Shown here piece by piece: positions 1-11,294 of a stretch of 64,000 nucleotides of DNA. Below the pieces are notes generated by a model. The model ran no database searches. It saw only the letters and a program-made list of their open reading frames with translations, and was not told the DNA's origin. The DNA is taken from contig CAWHVF010000009.1 of the NCBI GenBank assembly GCA_963832785.1, forward strand, positions 310,001-374,000, written 5' to 3'. Every line of letters begins with the position of its first letter. Position 1 is the stretch's first letter. This DNA comes from CAWBRT01 sp963832785 (GTDB taxonomy: Bacteria; Acidobacteriota; Terriglobia; Terriglobales; Acidobacteriaceae). The position numbers and the translations under genes were made by a program.

Positions 1-963
1 ATTCCGGCGCTTTCCATCGCCAGCCGCCGGGTGATGGATTCCAGCGGCGCGCTGAGCCTGGAAGAGGTTCCCAAGAGCATGCTGGTGGTCGGTGGCGGCT
101 ACATCGGGCTGGAGATGGGGACCGTCTACGCCGCCCTGGGAAGCAAGGTCAGCGTGGTGGAAATGCTCGACGGCCTGCTGCCCGGAGCCGACCGCGATCT
201 GGTGCTGCCGCTGCACAAACGGCTGGAGAAATCATTCGAAGCTATCATGCTGAAGACCTCGGTGGCCGCGCTGCAAGAGGAAAGCGACGGCATTCGCGTG
301 ACCTTCAGCGGCGAAGCCAAGGAGAAGGAAAAGGTCTACGACCGGGTTCTGGTTTCGGTGGGTCGCCGTCCGAACTCGCAGATTCCGGGACTCGATAAAA
401 CGAAAGTCGTGGTTGGAGCGAAGGGCTTCATCGAGGTCAACAGGCAACTGCAGACCGCCGACCCGGCAATCTACGCTATTGGCGACGTGGTTGGCGAGCC
501 CATGCTGGCCCACAAGGCTTCGCACGAAGGTCGTACCGCGGTCGAACACATGCACGGCCAGAAGGTCTCCTTCGAGCCCCTGGCCATACCGGCCGTGGTC
601 TTCACCGACCCGGAGATCGCCTGGGCAGGACTGACCGAGACGCAGGCAAAGAACGAAGGCCGCGAGGTCAAGATTGCCAAGTTTCCCTGGGGCGCTTCGG
701 GCCGGGCGGTTACCCTCGATCGCACCGAAGGGCTGGCCAAGCTGGTGATCGACCCCACTACGGAGAGCATTCTTGGCGTGGGACTGTGCGGAGTGTCGGC
801 CGGCGAGATGATAGCCGAAGGCGTGCTGGCCATCGAGATGGGCGCCACTGCCATGGATCTGGAACTTACCATCCATCCCCATCCGACGCTGTCGGAAACC
901 ATCATGCAAGCCGCCGAGATTTTCTACGGCACCAGCACGGATATGTACAGGCCGAAACGATAG
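1..963 (+). CDS. lpdA: Dihydrolipoamide dehydrogenase (E3), C-terminal part; 5' end outside the window
   Basis: The frame is open from base 1, so the gene starts upstream and its N-terminal FAD domain and redox CxxxxC pair are missing. What remains shows the NAD-binding GGGYIGLEMG segment, the second FAD-contact motif YAIGDV, and the C-terminal interface motif HPHPTLSE, which carries the catalytic His-Glu pair of the family. E3 reoxidises dihydrolipoamide in the pyruvate and 2-oxoglutarate dehydrogenase and glycine-cleavage complexes in the cytoplasm, using NAD+. The visible part is intact to the TAG stop. The complex it serves cannot be told because the upstream genes are not visible. Mercuric or soluble transhydrogenase relatives are less likely given the HPHPTLSE ending. 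Confidence 0.93.
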   Translation: MPALSIASRRVMDSSGALSLEEVPKSMLVVGGGYIGLEMGTVYAALGSKVSVVEMLDGLLPGADRDLVLPLHKRLEKSFEAIMLKTSVAALQEESDGIRVTFSGEAKEKEKVYDRVLVSVGRRPNSQIPGLDKTKVVVGAKGFIEVNRQLQTADPAIYAIGDVVGEPMLAHKASHEGRTAVEHMHGQKVSFEPLAIPAVVFTDPEIAWAGLTETQAKNEGREVKIAKFPWGASGRAVTLDRTEGLAKLVIDPTTESILGVGLCGVSAGEMIAEGVLAIEMGATAMDLELTIHPHPTLSETIMQAAEIFYGTSTDMYRPKR

Positions 964-979
964 TTTTTCGTAGTTCGTT

Positions 980-1710
980 TTCAGTTCTTAGCTTGATTAG
1001 CGTCAGGGATGTCGCGATAGGCTGGAGGCTCAAGAGAGGAACAACCGATGTACCGCATAATCGAACAATTTGCTCCGAAAGTTGTGGGCACAATCCCGGC
1101 GGACTTCGTTACGGAATACGAATGGCTTCTCAGGAATTTGGCTTTAGTCAAAAGTCCTGAATACCAGAAAAAATATCGTAAATACTGGGCAATGAATGTC
1201 GCTCAGTTGGGCGCCGATTTCTACACGGTTTATTTTGGGAATCTGGAGCTTGCCACCCGACAACTGCCCATCATTGTTGACCTTGTCCAAACTTTGTACA
1301 ACAGTTATAAGCGCCGCGACGGCAGGCAGACCATTCAGTTCTCGTTCGCAACCAAACTTCTGCACATGGCAAGTCCGCAGCTTCCAATTTACGATTCTCG
1401 AGTCGCTGCATTCTATTTTTTCCAAGAGCCTTCCTTGAACCTGGGCGCACAACAACGAATTGACTGTTTCATTGCGTTCTACGACTTCCTAAGTCGCGAG
1501 TATGCAAGGGTGCTGCAAGAGGGATTACTGGCGGGCGCTATTCAGGCATTTAGGGATCGATTTAATTCTCAGCACTTTACCGATGAAAAGATTATCGATT
1601 TACTCATTTGGGCATTCGTAACCCTCTTGAACAAGGGAGGATTGCCGAGCAGACAGATTGTCTACTCCTGAATCGAACTAAAAACTAACAACGAAGAACT
1701 AAGAACTGAA
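980..1710. repeat. 12-bp inverted repeat flanking a low-GC gene
   Basis: TTCAGTTCTTAG at 980-991 is exactly inverted as CTAAGAACTGAA at 1699-1710. Both sit in AT-rich tracts that also share a TAGTTTTT/AAAAACTA pair. The two arms enclose the single gene at 1048-1671. This could be the edges of an insertion or two members of the AT-rich dispersed repeats seen elsewhere in the window. Confidence 0.5.
1048..1671 (+). CDS. Hypothetical protein, helical, AT-richer than its neighbours
   Basis: This 207-residue protein was not assigned to a family with confidence. It has no signal peptide and no membrane segment, and looks mostly helical. The most distinctive stretch is SFATKLLHMASPQLPIYDSR (about residues 99-118), which resembles the 'K-LLH-x-P-x-x-P-I-Y-D-S' signature of small uncharacterised helical proteins. 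AGAGAGGAACAACCG precedes the ATG and supplies a ribosome site. Base composition is clearly lower in GC than lpdA or pit, and the gene is enclosed by a 12-bp inverted repeat, which suggests horizontal acquisition. It stands alone between lpdA and the convergent phosphate genes, so context gives no function. Confidence 0.6.
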   Translation: MYRIIEQFAPKVVGTIPADFVTEYEWLLRNLALVKSPEYQKKYRKYWAMNVAQLGADFYTVYFGNLELATRQLPIIVDLVQTLYNSYKRRDGRQTIQFSFATKLLHMASPQLPIYDSRVAAFYFFQEPSLNLGAQQRIDCFIAFYDFLSREYARVLQEGLLAGAIQAFRDRFNSQHFTDEKIIDLLIWAFVTLLNKGGLPSRQIVYS

Positions 1711-1711
1711 T

Positions 1712-2761
1712 CTACGCACCGTGCACCATCAGGTGCAAAAGCCAGTAGCATATTCCAGCGACCGTGGCCGATGCCGGGATGGTTAGCACCCAGGCCCACA
1801 CGATGCGCTGAGCGATGCCCCAGCGCACGGCCGAGAGTCGGTTCGTGGTGCCGACGCCAACTATGGCGCCGGTAATGGTGTGGGTGGTACTCACCGGAAT
1901 TCCCGCCATGGCTGTGCCGAACAGGGTGATGGCGCCGGCGGTTTCGGCGCAGAAGCCGCCCACCGGCTTAAGCTTGGTAATCTTCGAGCCCATGGTGTGG
2001 ACGATGCGCCAGCCGCCGAAGTAAGTTCCCAGGCCGATGGCCAGGTTGGCGCCCAGGACGATGGGCCAGTGGTACTTGCCCCAGTCGTGGGCGACGTCGT
2101 AACGAGTCATCAGGCCGCCGGCATAGAGCGCTCCGGCCACGATTCCCATGGTCTTCTGCGCGTCGTTTCCGCCGTGGCCGAGGCTGTAGGAGGCGGCGGA
2201 GAACAGTTGCAGCTTGCGAAAGACGGTGTCAACCTGGCGCGGTGACTTGCGGCGAAAAGCCCAGTAGATGGCGACCATGAAGATAAAGCCGAGCACCAGG
2301 CCCATGATGGGCGCCACGAAGATGAAGATCAGGGTCTTTGTCCAGCCGCTGGCGATGATCACGGCGAAGGCCCTGGGCCAGCCCCGCACCAGGGCCGCGC
2401 GGACGATGGCGGCTCCGGCATAAGCCCCGATCAGCGCGTGCGAGGACGAGGTCGGCAGCCCCCACCACCAGGTCAGCAGGTCCCAGACGCAGGCGCCTAT
2501 CAGCCCGGCCAGCACCACGTACTGGGTCACAATATCCAGGTCGATCATGCCGTGCCCGATGGTCTTGGCCACGGCGGTGCCGAAGAAGAAGGCGGCGGCG
2601 AAGTTGAAGAACGCTGCCCAGACCACCGCCAGCTTGGGCGATAGAACGCGCGTCGAGACAACTGTGGCGATGCTGTTGGCCGCGTCGTGAAAGCCGTTCA
2701 GGAAGTCGAACGTCAGCGCCACCAGGATGGTGAGCACAACCAGCACTAGATCCAGATTCAC
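1712..2761 (-). CDS. pit: Inorganic phosphate transporter, PiT family
   Basis: A 349-residue polytopic inner-membrane protein that takes up phosphate (usually as a metal-phosphate complex) with protons or sodium. Both PiT signature repeats are visible: FDFLNGFHDAANSIAT with TRVLSP near the N-terminus, and the GGNDAQKTMG segment in the middle, with a related STTHTITGAIVGVGT repeat near the C-terminus. About ten hydrophobic segments can be read. The start codon is GTG, 64 bp downstream of the DUF47 gene on the same strand. This is the classic pairing of a PiT transporter with its PhoU-like partner, so the two are probably co-transcribed. Confidence 0.93.
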   Translation of the reverse strand: MNLDLVLVVLTILVALTFDFLNGFHDAANSIATVVSTRVLSPKLAVVWAAFFNFAAAFFFGTAVAKTIGHGMIDLDIVTQYVVLAGLIGACVWDLLTWWWGLPTSSSHALIGAYAGAAIVRAALVRGWPRAFAVIIASGWTKTLIFIFVAPIMGLVLGFIFMVAIYWAFRRKSPRQVDTVFRKLQLFSAASYSLGHGGNDAQKTMGIVAGALYAGGLMTRYDVAHDWGKYHWPIVLGANLAIGLGTYFGGWRIVHTMGSKITKLKPVGGFCAETAGAITLFGTAMAGIPVSTTHTITGAIVGVGTTNRLSAVRWGIAQRIVWAWVLTIPASATVAGICYWLLHLMVHGA

Positions 2762-2825
2762 CGGCAGCCTTCCTTAAAAGCGGGAGCCTTCACAACTGGC
2801 GATCAATAACGCCGGCCGAGGGCGC

Positions 2826-3440
2826 TCAGGCATGTTTCAGAACGACGGTTTCCAGCACGTTGGCGGCGTCTTCGGCCTTGTCGGTCGCCGTTTCCAGCAC
2901 CTCCATCAACTCCTTGAGCTTGATCAGGCGGACCGGATTGGCCTCTTCCTCGAAGACCTTGCCGATGGCCCCGCGGGCGATGGTATCGGCCATGTTCTCC
3001 AGGCGGTTGATCTCCACGCAATGGGGCAGAATGCCGTCCTGCTTGCCCAGCATGGAGACCGCCCGGGCCAGTTCTTCCGCCTGGCGGACGATCAGGGCCG
3101 CCACTTCGGCCGCCGCCGCCGGCGGGTTGTCGATCTTGTAGGTGAGCAGACGGTCGGCGGCGCCGTTGACGAAGTCTAGGATGTCGTCCAGGCGCGAGGC
3201 CAGCTCGTGGATGTCTTCCCGGTCGAAGGGCGTGATGAAGGTCTGGTTCAGCTTGACGTAAAGCTTGTGCGTCATTTCATCGCCGCGGCGCTCCAGCTCC
3301 TTGATGCGGTTGGCGGCCGCCTGTACCTGCTGATAATTGAGCAAAAGGTCGCGCAGAATGATGGCCGCCTGCATGACGTTCTTCACGATTTCTTCGAACA
3401 TGTCGAAGAACTGGGTTTCTCTGGGAATTAATCTGACCAT
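2826..3440 (-). CDS. DUF47 family phosphate transport regulator (PhoU-like)
   Basis: A 204-residue, all-helical cytoplasmic protein that opens with MVRLIPRETQFFDMFEE, the typical start of DUF47 proteins. It has the repeated acidic/hydrophobic helices of the PhoU fold, for example the ELERRGDEMTH region near residue 70, where PhoU-like proteins bind metal. Members are thought to control the adjacent PiT transporter. It is the first gene of the two-gene operon with pit. No clear Shine-Dalgarno precedes the ATG. The intergenic region upstream is shared with the divergent carA. Confidence 0.9.
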   Translation of the reverse strand: MVRLIPRETQFFDMFEEIVKNVMQAAIILRDLLLNYQQVQAAANRIKELERRGDEMTHKLYVKLNQTFITPFDREDIHELASRLDDILDFVNGAADRLLTYKIDNPPAAAAEVAALIVRQAEELARAVSMLGKQDGILPHCVEINRLENMADTIARGAIGKVFEEEANPVRLIKLKELMEVLETATDKAEDAANVLETVVLKHA

Positions 3441-3733
3441 GAGGTGTATGAATCCGGCGGTGCGCCTGTCCGGTGCCGCCTGCGCTGTTAAATGTCAATC
3501 CAAGGTTACAGAATTGTGAAATTCTCGTTAATCTTCTCACCCATGCACACTGCCGTCAAACTGACCCGGGGGCCGCGGCTCTGCTATGATCGATATTTAG
3601 CCTGGAGTTTCCGGAACTGCTACCGGCGGGCGAAGAGCCAGCCGCCGTGCCAATGCAATATTATTCACCGCTATGAATGTATATGCAGTGACGGAAAGAG
3701 CGCGAAAAACCGCATGAATCCCCGCATTGCTCT

Positions 3734-3763
3734 TTGCTAATTCCACCGGCCGCCTGATAAAAT
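3734..3763 (+). promoter_or_regulatory. Candidate sigma70-type promoter of carAB in a 351-bp divergent intergenic region
   Basis: TTGCTA (3734-3739) and TAAAAT (3758-3763) are 18 bp apart and lie 29 bp upstream of the carA ATG. GGAG at 3783-3786 is the likely ribosome site. The rest of 3441-3791 carries no plausible gene. The half next to the DUF47 gene has TTGACA on the minus strand (3498-3493) and a CTGTAAC word, but no convincing -10 box. Confidence 0.45.
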
Positions 3764-3791
3764 CTATAAAATACATCCCACCGGAGAAGAG

Positions 3792-4916
3792 ATGCCGGCA
3801 GCAATCCTCGCTCTGGAAGACGGCAGGATCTTCCGTGGCCAAGGCTACGGCGCCAAGGCCGAGTGTTGCGGCGAAGTAGTTTTCAATACCTCCATCACCG
3901 GCTATCAGGAGATTTTCACGGACCCCTCCTACGCCGGCCAGATTGTTTGTCTTACCAATCCGGAAATCGGCAACTACGGCACCAGCCCCGAGGACCAGGA
4001 GTCCGGCAAGCCTTACATTGAAGGGCTAATCGTGCGCGAGTTTTCGCGCATGGCCTCCAACTGGCGCTCGCAGGAGGTGGCCGACGAGTACCTGGAGCGG
4101 AATCGCGTTCCCGTGCTGGCCGACATCGATACCCGCGCCTTGGTGCGCCACCTGCGCGACCGTGGGGTGATGCGCGGGGTGATCTCGTGCCTCGAACCCG
4201 ATGCCGACAAGCTGGTGGCCAGGGCGCGCGCCATCCCCACCATCGACGGGCTGGACTTGGCCAAGGTGGTCTCCACCAAGCAGCCGTACACCTGGAGCAA
4301 GGGAATAATCGAGCCCGGCCAGACGATTGAGCCGGCCAGCCCGCGGCACAAGGTGGTGGCCTACGATTACGGCATCAAGCACAACATTCTGCGCATGCTG
4401 GTGAACTCGCGCTGCGAGGTGACGGTGGTGCCGGCCGAGACCAGCGCCGAAGACGTGATGTCGCTCAAGCCGGACGGAGTTTTTCTCTCCAACGGCCCCG
4501 GCGACCCGGAAGCGGTCGGCTATGCCCATGAGCACATTCGCCGGCTGCTGGGGCGGGTGCCGATCTTCGGCATTTGCCTGGGACACCAGTTGATCGGCCT
4601 GGCCCTGGGCGGCCGCACCTATAAGCTGAAGTTCGGCCACCATGGCGGCAACCATCCGGTGAAGCAATTGGCCACCGGCAAGGTGGAGATCACCGCCCAC
4701 AATCACAATTACGCGGTCGATCCCGACACGCTCAAGCCCGGCGAGGTCGAACTGACCCACATCAACCTGAACGACCAGACGATCGAGGGCCTGCAGCACC
4801 GCACCTATCCGCTGTTCTGCGTGCAGTATCACCCGGAAGCCTCGCCCGGCCCGCACGATTCGCATTACCTGTTCAAGGACTTCGTCAGGATGATGGATGT
4901 GTGGAAGGGGAAGTGA
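3792..4916 (+). CDS. carA: Carbamoyl-phosphate synthase small (glutaminase) subunit
   Basis: A 374-residue class I glutamine amidotransferase subunit. It hydrolyses glutamine and channels ammonia to CarB for carbamoyl phosphate, used in pyrimidine and arginine synthesis. The N-terminal CPSase_sm domain shows the GYQEIFTDPSYAGQ motif (around residue 37). The C-terminal amidotransferase domain has the nucleophile Cys262 in GICLGHQ and the His-Glu pair in QYHPEASPGPHD. Length is normal. carB follows on the same strand after 81 bp, which contain a GC-rich hairpin at about 4928-4951. The GGAGAAGAG ribosome site fixes the ATG. Confidence 0.96.
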   Translation: MPAAILALEDGRIFRGQGYGAKAECCGEVVFNTSITGYQEIFTDPSYAGQIVCLTNPEIGNYGTSPEDQESGKPYIEGLIVREFSRMASNWRSQEVADEYLERNRVPVLADIDTRALVRHLRDRGVMRGVISCLEPDADKLVARARAIPTIDGLDLAKVVSTKQPYTWSKGIIEPGQTIEPASPRHKVVAYDYGIKHNILRMLVNSRCEVTVVPAETSAEDVMSLKPDGVFLSNGPGDPEAVGYAHEHIRRLLGRVPIFGICLGHQLIGLALGGRTYKLKFGHHGGNHPVKQLATGKVEITAHNHNYAVDPDTLKPGEVELTHINLNDQTIEGLQHRTYPLFCVQYHPEASPGPHDSHYLFKDFVRMMDVWKGK

Positions 4917-4997
4917 GTGAGCGATCGGCTAGCGGCGCGGCTGCCGCGCTATTTCAAAGCCCGAAACATACACAAACTAAGGTAGACCTGCTGACTC

Positions 4998-8315
<3,318 letters not shown>

Positions 8316-8397
8316 GAGGCTTAGCGCCGCGCTGCGTCCACGCCGGCGAGGGCGCCGGCGCTACTGATCGCAATGTAAAATTGCTTTAGACTGTCGC

Positions 8398-8853
8398 GTG
8401 CCACCCCGCAGTAAGCGGGGGCGTCGCCGAGGATTTGTGCGATATCTGATAGTTTTGCTGGCCATTGCCGGAATTGTCGTCTCGGGCCTGGCTCTTCATG
8501 TGCACTACAGCAATGGAGACCAGCCGTGCAACATCAACGACAAGTGGGACTGCGGGGTGGTGAACCACAGTCCTTACGCGGTGATGTATGGAGTGCCGGT
8601 TGCCGCCATAGGCATAGCCGGATACCTGGCGATCGGCGTCATCAGCCTGTTGCGGCGGCGCGGCCTGCTGCTGGCGGCGGTGGCTGCCGGCTTCGCCTTC
8701 TCCCTTTACCTGACGCATATCGAAGCCCACGTTCTGGGCATCTGGTGCCTCTATTGCGTCCTTTCCCAAGGCCTGATTGCGGCGCTGCTGCTGCTCTCCA
8801 TCGGCTGGTTCTTGTGGAGCTTGCGCCGGCGGGCTCCCCAGCCGGCGCCGTAA
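8398..8853 (+). CDS. Vitamin K epoxide reductase (VKOR) family protein
   Basis: A 151-residue inner-membrane protein with a basic N-terminus and four to five hydrophobic helices. It carries the four-cysteine set of the family: Cys44 and Cys52 in the periplasmic loop, and the active-site pair Cys117/Cys120 in WCLYC. Bacterial VKORs reoxidise DsbA-type thiol oxidases by passing electrons to quinone. No thioredoxin domain is fused, so a separate DsbA-like partner would be needed. The start is GTG at 8398. A hairpin terminator follows, and a cytochrome c gene converges on it, consistent with periplasmic redox chemistry in this neighbourhood. Confidence 0.9.
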   Translation: MPPRSKRGRRRGFVRYLIVLLAIAGIVVSGLALHVHYSNGDQPCNINDKWDCGVVNHSPYAVMYGVPVAAIGIAGYLAIGVISLLRRRGLLLAAVAAGFAFSLYLTHIEAHVLGIWCLYCVLSQGLIAALLLLSIGWFLWSLRRRAPQPAP

Positions 8854-8893
8854 CGCGCTTGCCAAAGCCCGGCTGATGATTGCGGGCAACAAA

Positions 8894-8918
8894 AAAGCCG
8901 GCTTGCGCAGCCGGCTTT
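8894..8918. terminator. Bidirectional intrinsic terminator between convergent genes
   Basis: AAAGCCGGCT (8894-8903) pairs perfectly with AGCCGGCTTT (8909-8918) around a 5-nt loop, with an A-run on one side and T's on the other. It lies between the end of the VKOR gene (+) and the end of the cytochrome c gene (-). Confidence 0.8.
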
Positions 8919-8939
8919 GGCGCCCATCGTGTGACCTGA

Positions 8940-9227
8940 CTATTTCAGAGTTTTGACATAGCCGGCCACGTCCTTGGCCTGCGCGGGAGTCAGACCGGCC
9001 AACGGCTTGGTGTGTGGAGGTTTCTTCAGGCCGCCCTTAGTGAGGACGTCGGCGATTTGTGCCTGGGTCAGCTTGATGCCTTTCAGTGCGGGATTGTTTG
9101 GTGGCTTTCCTTCGCCGTTCGGGCCGTGGCAGACAGCGCACTTCTTATACAGATCGGCGCCTGCCTGCGCCCAAGTCAAGGTCGAGGCCAACGCCAACAG
9201 GCCGACAAACGCTGTGTAACGCTTCAT
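8940..9227 (-). CDS. Small periplasmic c-type cytochrome, possibly bis-histidine
   Basis: The 95-residue protein begins at the ATG at 9227, preceded by AAGGAGATG, so the longer upstream open frame is rejected. A signal peptide ends around TWAQA. The heme motif is CAVCH (Cys30, Cys33, His34). After the heme site there is no methionine at all. The position where class I cytochromes have their distal Met is occupied by KKPPHTKPL with His72, which suggests His/His ligation. The C-terminal LTPAQAKDVAGYVKTL helix is typical of cytochrome c. Likely role is electron transfer in the periplasm; the partner is unknown. Confidence 0.88.
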   Translation of the reverse strand: MKRYTAFVGLLALASTLTWAQAGADLYKKCAVCHGPNGEGKPPNNPALKGIKLTQAQIADVLTKGGLKKPPHTKPLAGLTPAQAKDVAGYVKTLK

Positions 9228-9407
9228 GGAAACAACATCTCCTTGTTCGCAGATTGATGAAACCACTTCGGCTGAAGCAACGGTAACAGGCAAACGCGAA
9301 TTCCCGGCGTTCCCCTTGCTTGGTTCCGGCTGGAGCCGCGTGAGCTGTGCATCCTTCCCACAAAGGCCAATATTGTACAGCGAAGGGGTCGGTCGAGAAA
9401 ACCCAAC

Positions 9408-9568
9408 CAGGCGCAGAGTAGTGGGTCAATTTGAATTCCGCTTAGGAATGGGTGCCCCACGTCCCGCCCTGCTTTTGGGCTGACGTGGGGCCAATTGCCC
9501 CAAGTTAGCGCCGAAAAGCACGGCGCGGAACCTGGGGCACCTTTAAATTGACCCACTATCAGGCGCAG
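9408..9568. mobile_element. MITE-like hairpin element, copy 1, with 9-bp target duplication
   Basis: Terminal inverted repeat TAGTGGGTCAATTT (9419-9432) is mirrored at 9545-9558. The interior holds two strong hairpins: GCCCCACGTC/GACGTGGGGC, and GCGCC/GGCGC further right. The identical 9-mer CAGGCGCAG lies directly outside both ends (9408-9416 and 9560-9568), as expected for a transposition target duplication. No coding capacity. A second copy is at 16136-16273. The element occupies most of the 427-bp gap between the cytochrome c gene and the gene at 9655. Confidence 0.75.
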
Positions 9569-9654
9569 TAGCTGCCTGGACTCTGCTTGATCGCTGCCGG
9601 CCAGGGAAGTACAATCGCGGCATCAGCACGTGAATTGAACTTTGGGAGTTGCGT

Positions 9655-10317
9655 GTGACCATGCGGGATAGTCTGTACCAGCCCAAAAAACACAGGCATG
9701 TGGCAGGGCTCTGGACCGGTGTAGAGATTTTGCTGGCGGCCTTGCTGGTTATGACGGTGGCATACACCCCGGCCACAGCGGCGTTTGCCGAGGAGCCCGC
9801 CGCGGGCGCGCAAGCCAGCGGCGGCGCTGAGAAACCCGGCAAGCCGCCAAAAGCTGAAAAGCATCACAAGCCGGCCAAAGCGCGGAAATCATCCAAATCT
9901 GACCTGCCCTTTGCCAGGGTTGCGGAGGCGGTGCTGAGACACGGCGTCATGACCCATGTCCCCGACTACATCGCGCAGGGTGAATTGCGGCTGGTCAGCC
10001 TGGACATGCACCTCTACGCCAATGAAATGGCGGGTGCCGGCGAGCAGCGCGCGATCTATGTGGTTAACATGCTCGGCAGTGACACGATTGTGCTGCTGGC
10101 TGAGAGCGCAGGGCGACCGATAGTTTATGTGACCAACCGGGAGGGCGTGCTCAAGCAGGCTGCCTTCATCACCACTGGCCGCTTCGCTTCCAAGAACTTG
10201 CACAAAGTTCCCCTGGCGGATGCCCAAGACGGGTTCGCGGCAGCACGTGAGTACTGGATCAAGCAACTGGCTTCAGGCGATCCGGTGCCTGCCGATCTCG
10301 CCAACCCTGACAAATAG
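9655..10317 (+). CDS. Hypothetical exported or membrane-anchored protein with a Lys/Pro/Ala linker
   Basis: About 220 residues. GGAG at 9645-9648 favours the GTG at 9655 (six-base spacing), with ATG at 9661 as the alternative. The N-terminus has a hydrophobic helix (VEILLAALLVMTVAYTPATA) that may be a signal peptide or anchor. A charged low-complexity stretch rich in Lys, Pro and Ala follows, then a roughly 140-residue globular domain with alternating beta-like segments such as QRAIYVVNMLGSDTIVLL. No family was recognised and no catalytic motif stands out. It is flanked by repeats on both sides and has no operon partner. Confidence 0.65.
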   Translation: MTMRDSLYQPKKHRHVAGLWTGVEILLAALLVMTVAYTPATAAFAEEPAAGAQASGGAEKPGKPPKAEKHHKPAKARKSSKSDLPFARVAEAVLRHGVMTHVPDYIAQGELRLVSLDMHLYANEMAGAGEQRAIYVVNMLGSDTIVLLAESAGRPIVYVTNREGVLKQAAFITTGRFASKNLHKVPLADAQDGFAAAREYWIKQLASGDPVPADLANPDK

Positions 10318-10370
10318 GATCAGGGAATAAAAAACCTACATTTTTCAGAGATGCTGTATCGCAAAAGATT

Positions 10371-10482
10371 AGCGTCATGCCGAGCGAGCGCCGCTGGCCT
10401 CGCGAGTCGAGGAATCTGGCGTTTCCGACTATGAACACAAAAACGCCAGATCCCTCCACTTCGCTTCGGTCGAAATGACGCT
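10371..10482. repeat. Dispersed palindromic repeat, GTCAT...GAGGAATCT family, copy 1
   Basis: Outer arms AGCGTCAT (10371-10378) and ATGACGCT (10475-10482) enclose inner arms ATCTGGCGTTT (10414-10424) and AAACGCCAGAT (10441-10451). The words CGAGCGAGCG and CGAGTCGAGGAATCT recur in other intergenic spaces of the window. It sits between two convergent genes and could end transcription from both sides. Confidence 0.7.
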
Positions 10483-10501
10483 GCCTTCGAGCGCCGGGAA
10501 C

Positions 10502-11254
10502 TCAGTACTTAACGATGGCGGCGAAGGATTCGGGGTTGAGGCTGGCGCCTCCGACCAGCGCGCCGTCAATTTCCTGTTCGGCCATCAGCGCTTTGGCGTT
10601 TTCCGGCTTGACGCTGCCGCCATACAGAATGCGCATCCCCTTGGCGAACTCTTTGCCGAAGGAGTTGACCGCCTCTTCACGAATGACCACGTGGGCGTCG
10701 GCGGCCATCTGCGGGGTCGCCGTCTTGCCGGTGCCGATGGCCCACACCGGTTCGTAAGCAATGCTCAGCTTGGCCGCCTTGCGGGCCGAGATGCCGTTGA
10801 AGGCGCGCGTGCACTGGCGGCGCAGCACGTCTTCGGTGAGCTTGGCTTCGCGCTCCTCCAGCACCTCCCCAACGCAGAGGATGGGGGCCAGTCCGGCCTC
10901 CAGCGCGCTTTTCAGGCGGCGGTTCACGGTGTCGTCGGTTTCGCCGAAGTACTGGCGGCGCTCGGAGTGGCCGATGATCACAAACTCGCAGCCGGCGCCC
11001 ACCAGCATGCCCGCCGAAACCTCGCCGGTGAAGGCGCCCTCCCGCTCCCAATAAACGTTCTGCGCCCCAACCTTTACCTGGGTGCCGCGGCATTGCTCCA
11101 CTGCCGCGGGAATGTTGACGAAGGGCGGGTAGATGACGATTTCGTCCCGCTCATGGCCCTTCACCAGCGGCAGGAACGCCTGCATAAACGCCTGCGCTTC
11201 CTGAACCGTTTTGTACATCTTCCAGTTGGCGGCGATGATCTTTTTTCTTGGCAT
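10502..11254 (-). CDS. tpiA: Triosephosphate isomerase
   Basis: The 250-residue protein starts at the ATG at 11254 (MPRKKIIAANWKMYK). The longer open frame upstream runs through the macrodomain gene in another frame and is not real. Key residues are visible: Asn-Lys in NWKMYK, the catalytic His in IGHSERRQYFGE, the catalytic Glu in YEPVWAIGTGKTATP with loop 6, and the phosphate-gripping GGSVKPEN. It interconverts dihydroxyacetone phosphate and glyceraldehyde 3-phosphate in the cytoplasm. It lies downstream of gap, pgk and the macrodomain gene on the same strand, forming a glycolytic cluster now interrupted by an insertion sequence. Confidence 0.96.
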   Translation of the reverse strand: MPRKKIIAANWKMYKTVQEAQAFMQAFLPLVKGHERDEIVIYPPFVNIPAAVEQCRGTQVKVGAQNVYWEREGAFTGEVSAGMLVGAGCEFVIIGHSERRQYFGETDDTVNRRLKSALEAGLAPILCVGEVLEEREAKLTEDVLRRQCTRAFNGISARKAAKLSIAYEPVWAIGTGKTATPQMAADAHVVIREEAVNSFGKEFAKGMRILYGGSVKPENAKALMAEQEIDGALVGGASLNPESFAAIVKY

Positions 11255-11294
11255 GATTTTTCTTTCGAGTCCTCTGGCTGATGCCGGTGTTGCG

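Noticed and set aside
3441..3791. Pho box upstream of the DUF47-pit operon
   Set aside because: Only one CTGTAAC word is present on the minus strand, without the second half-site at the right spacing.
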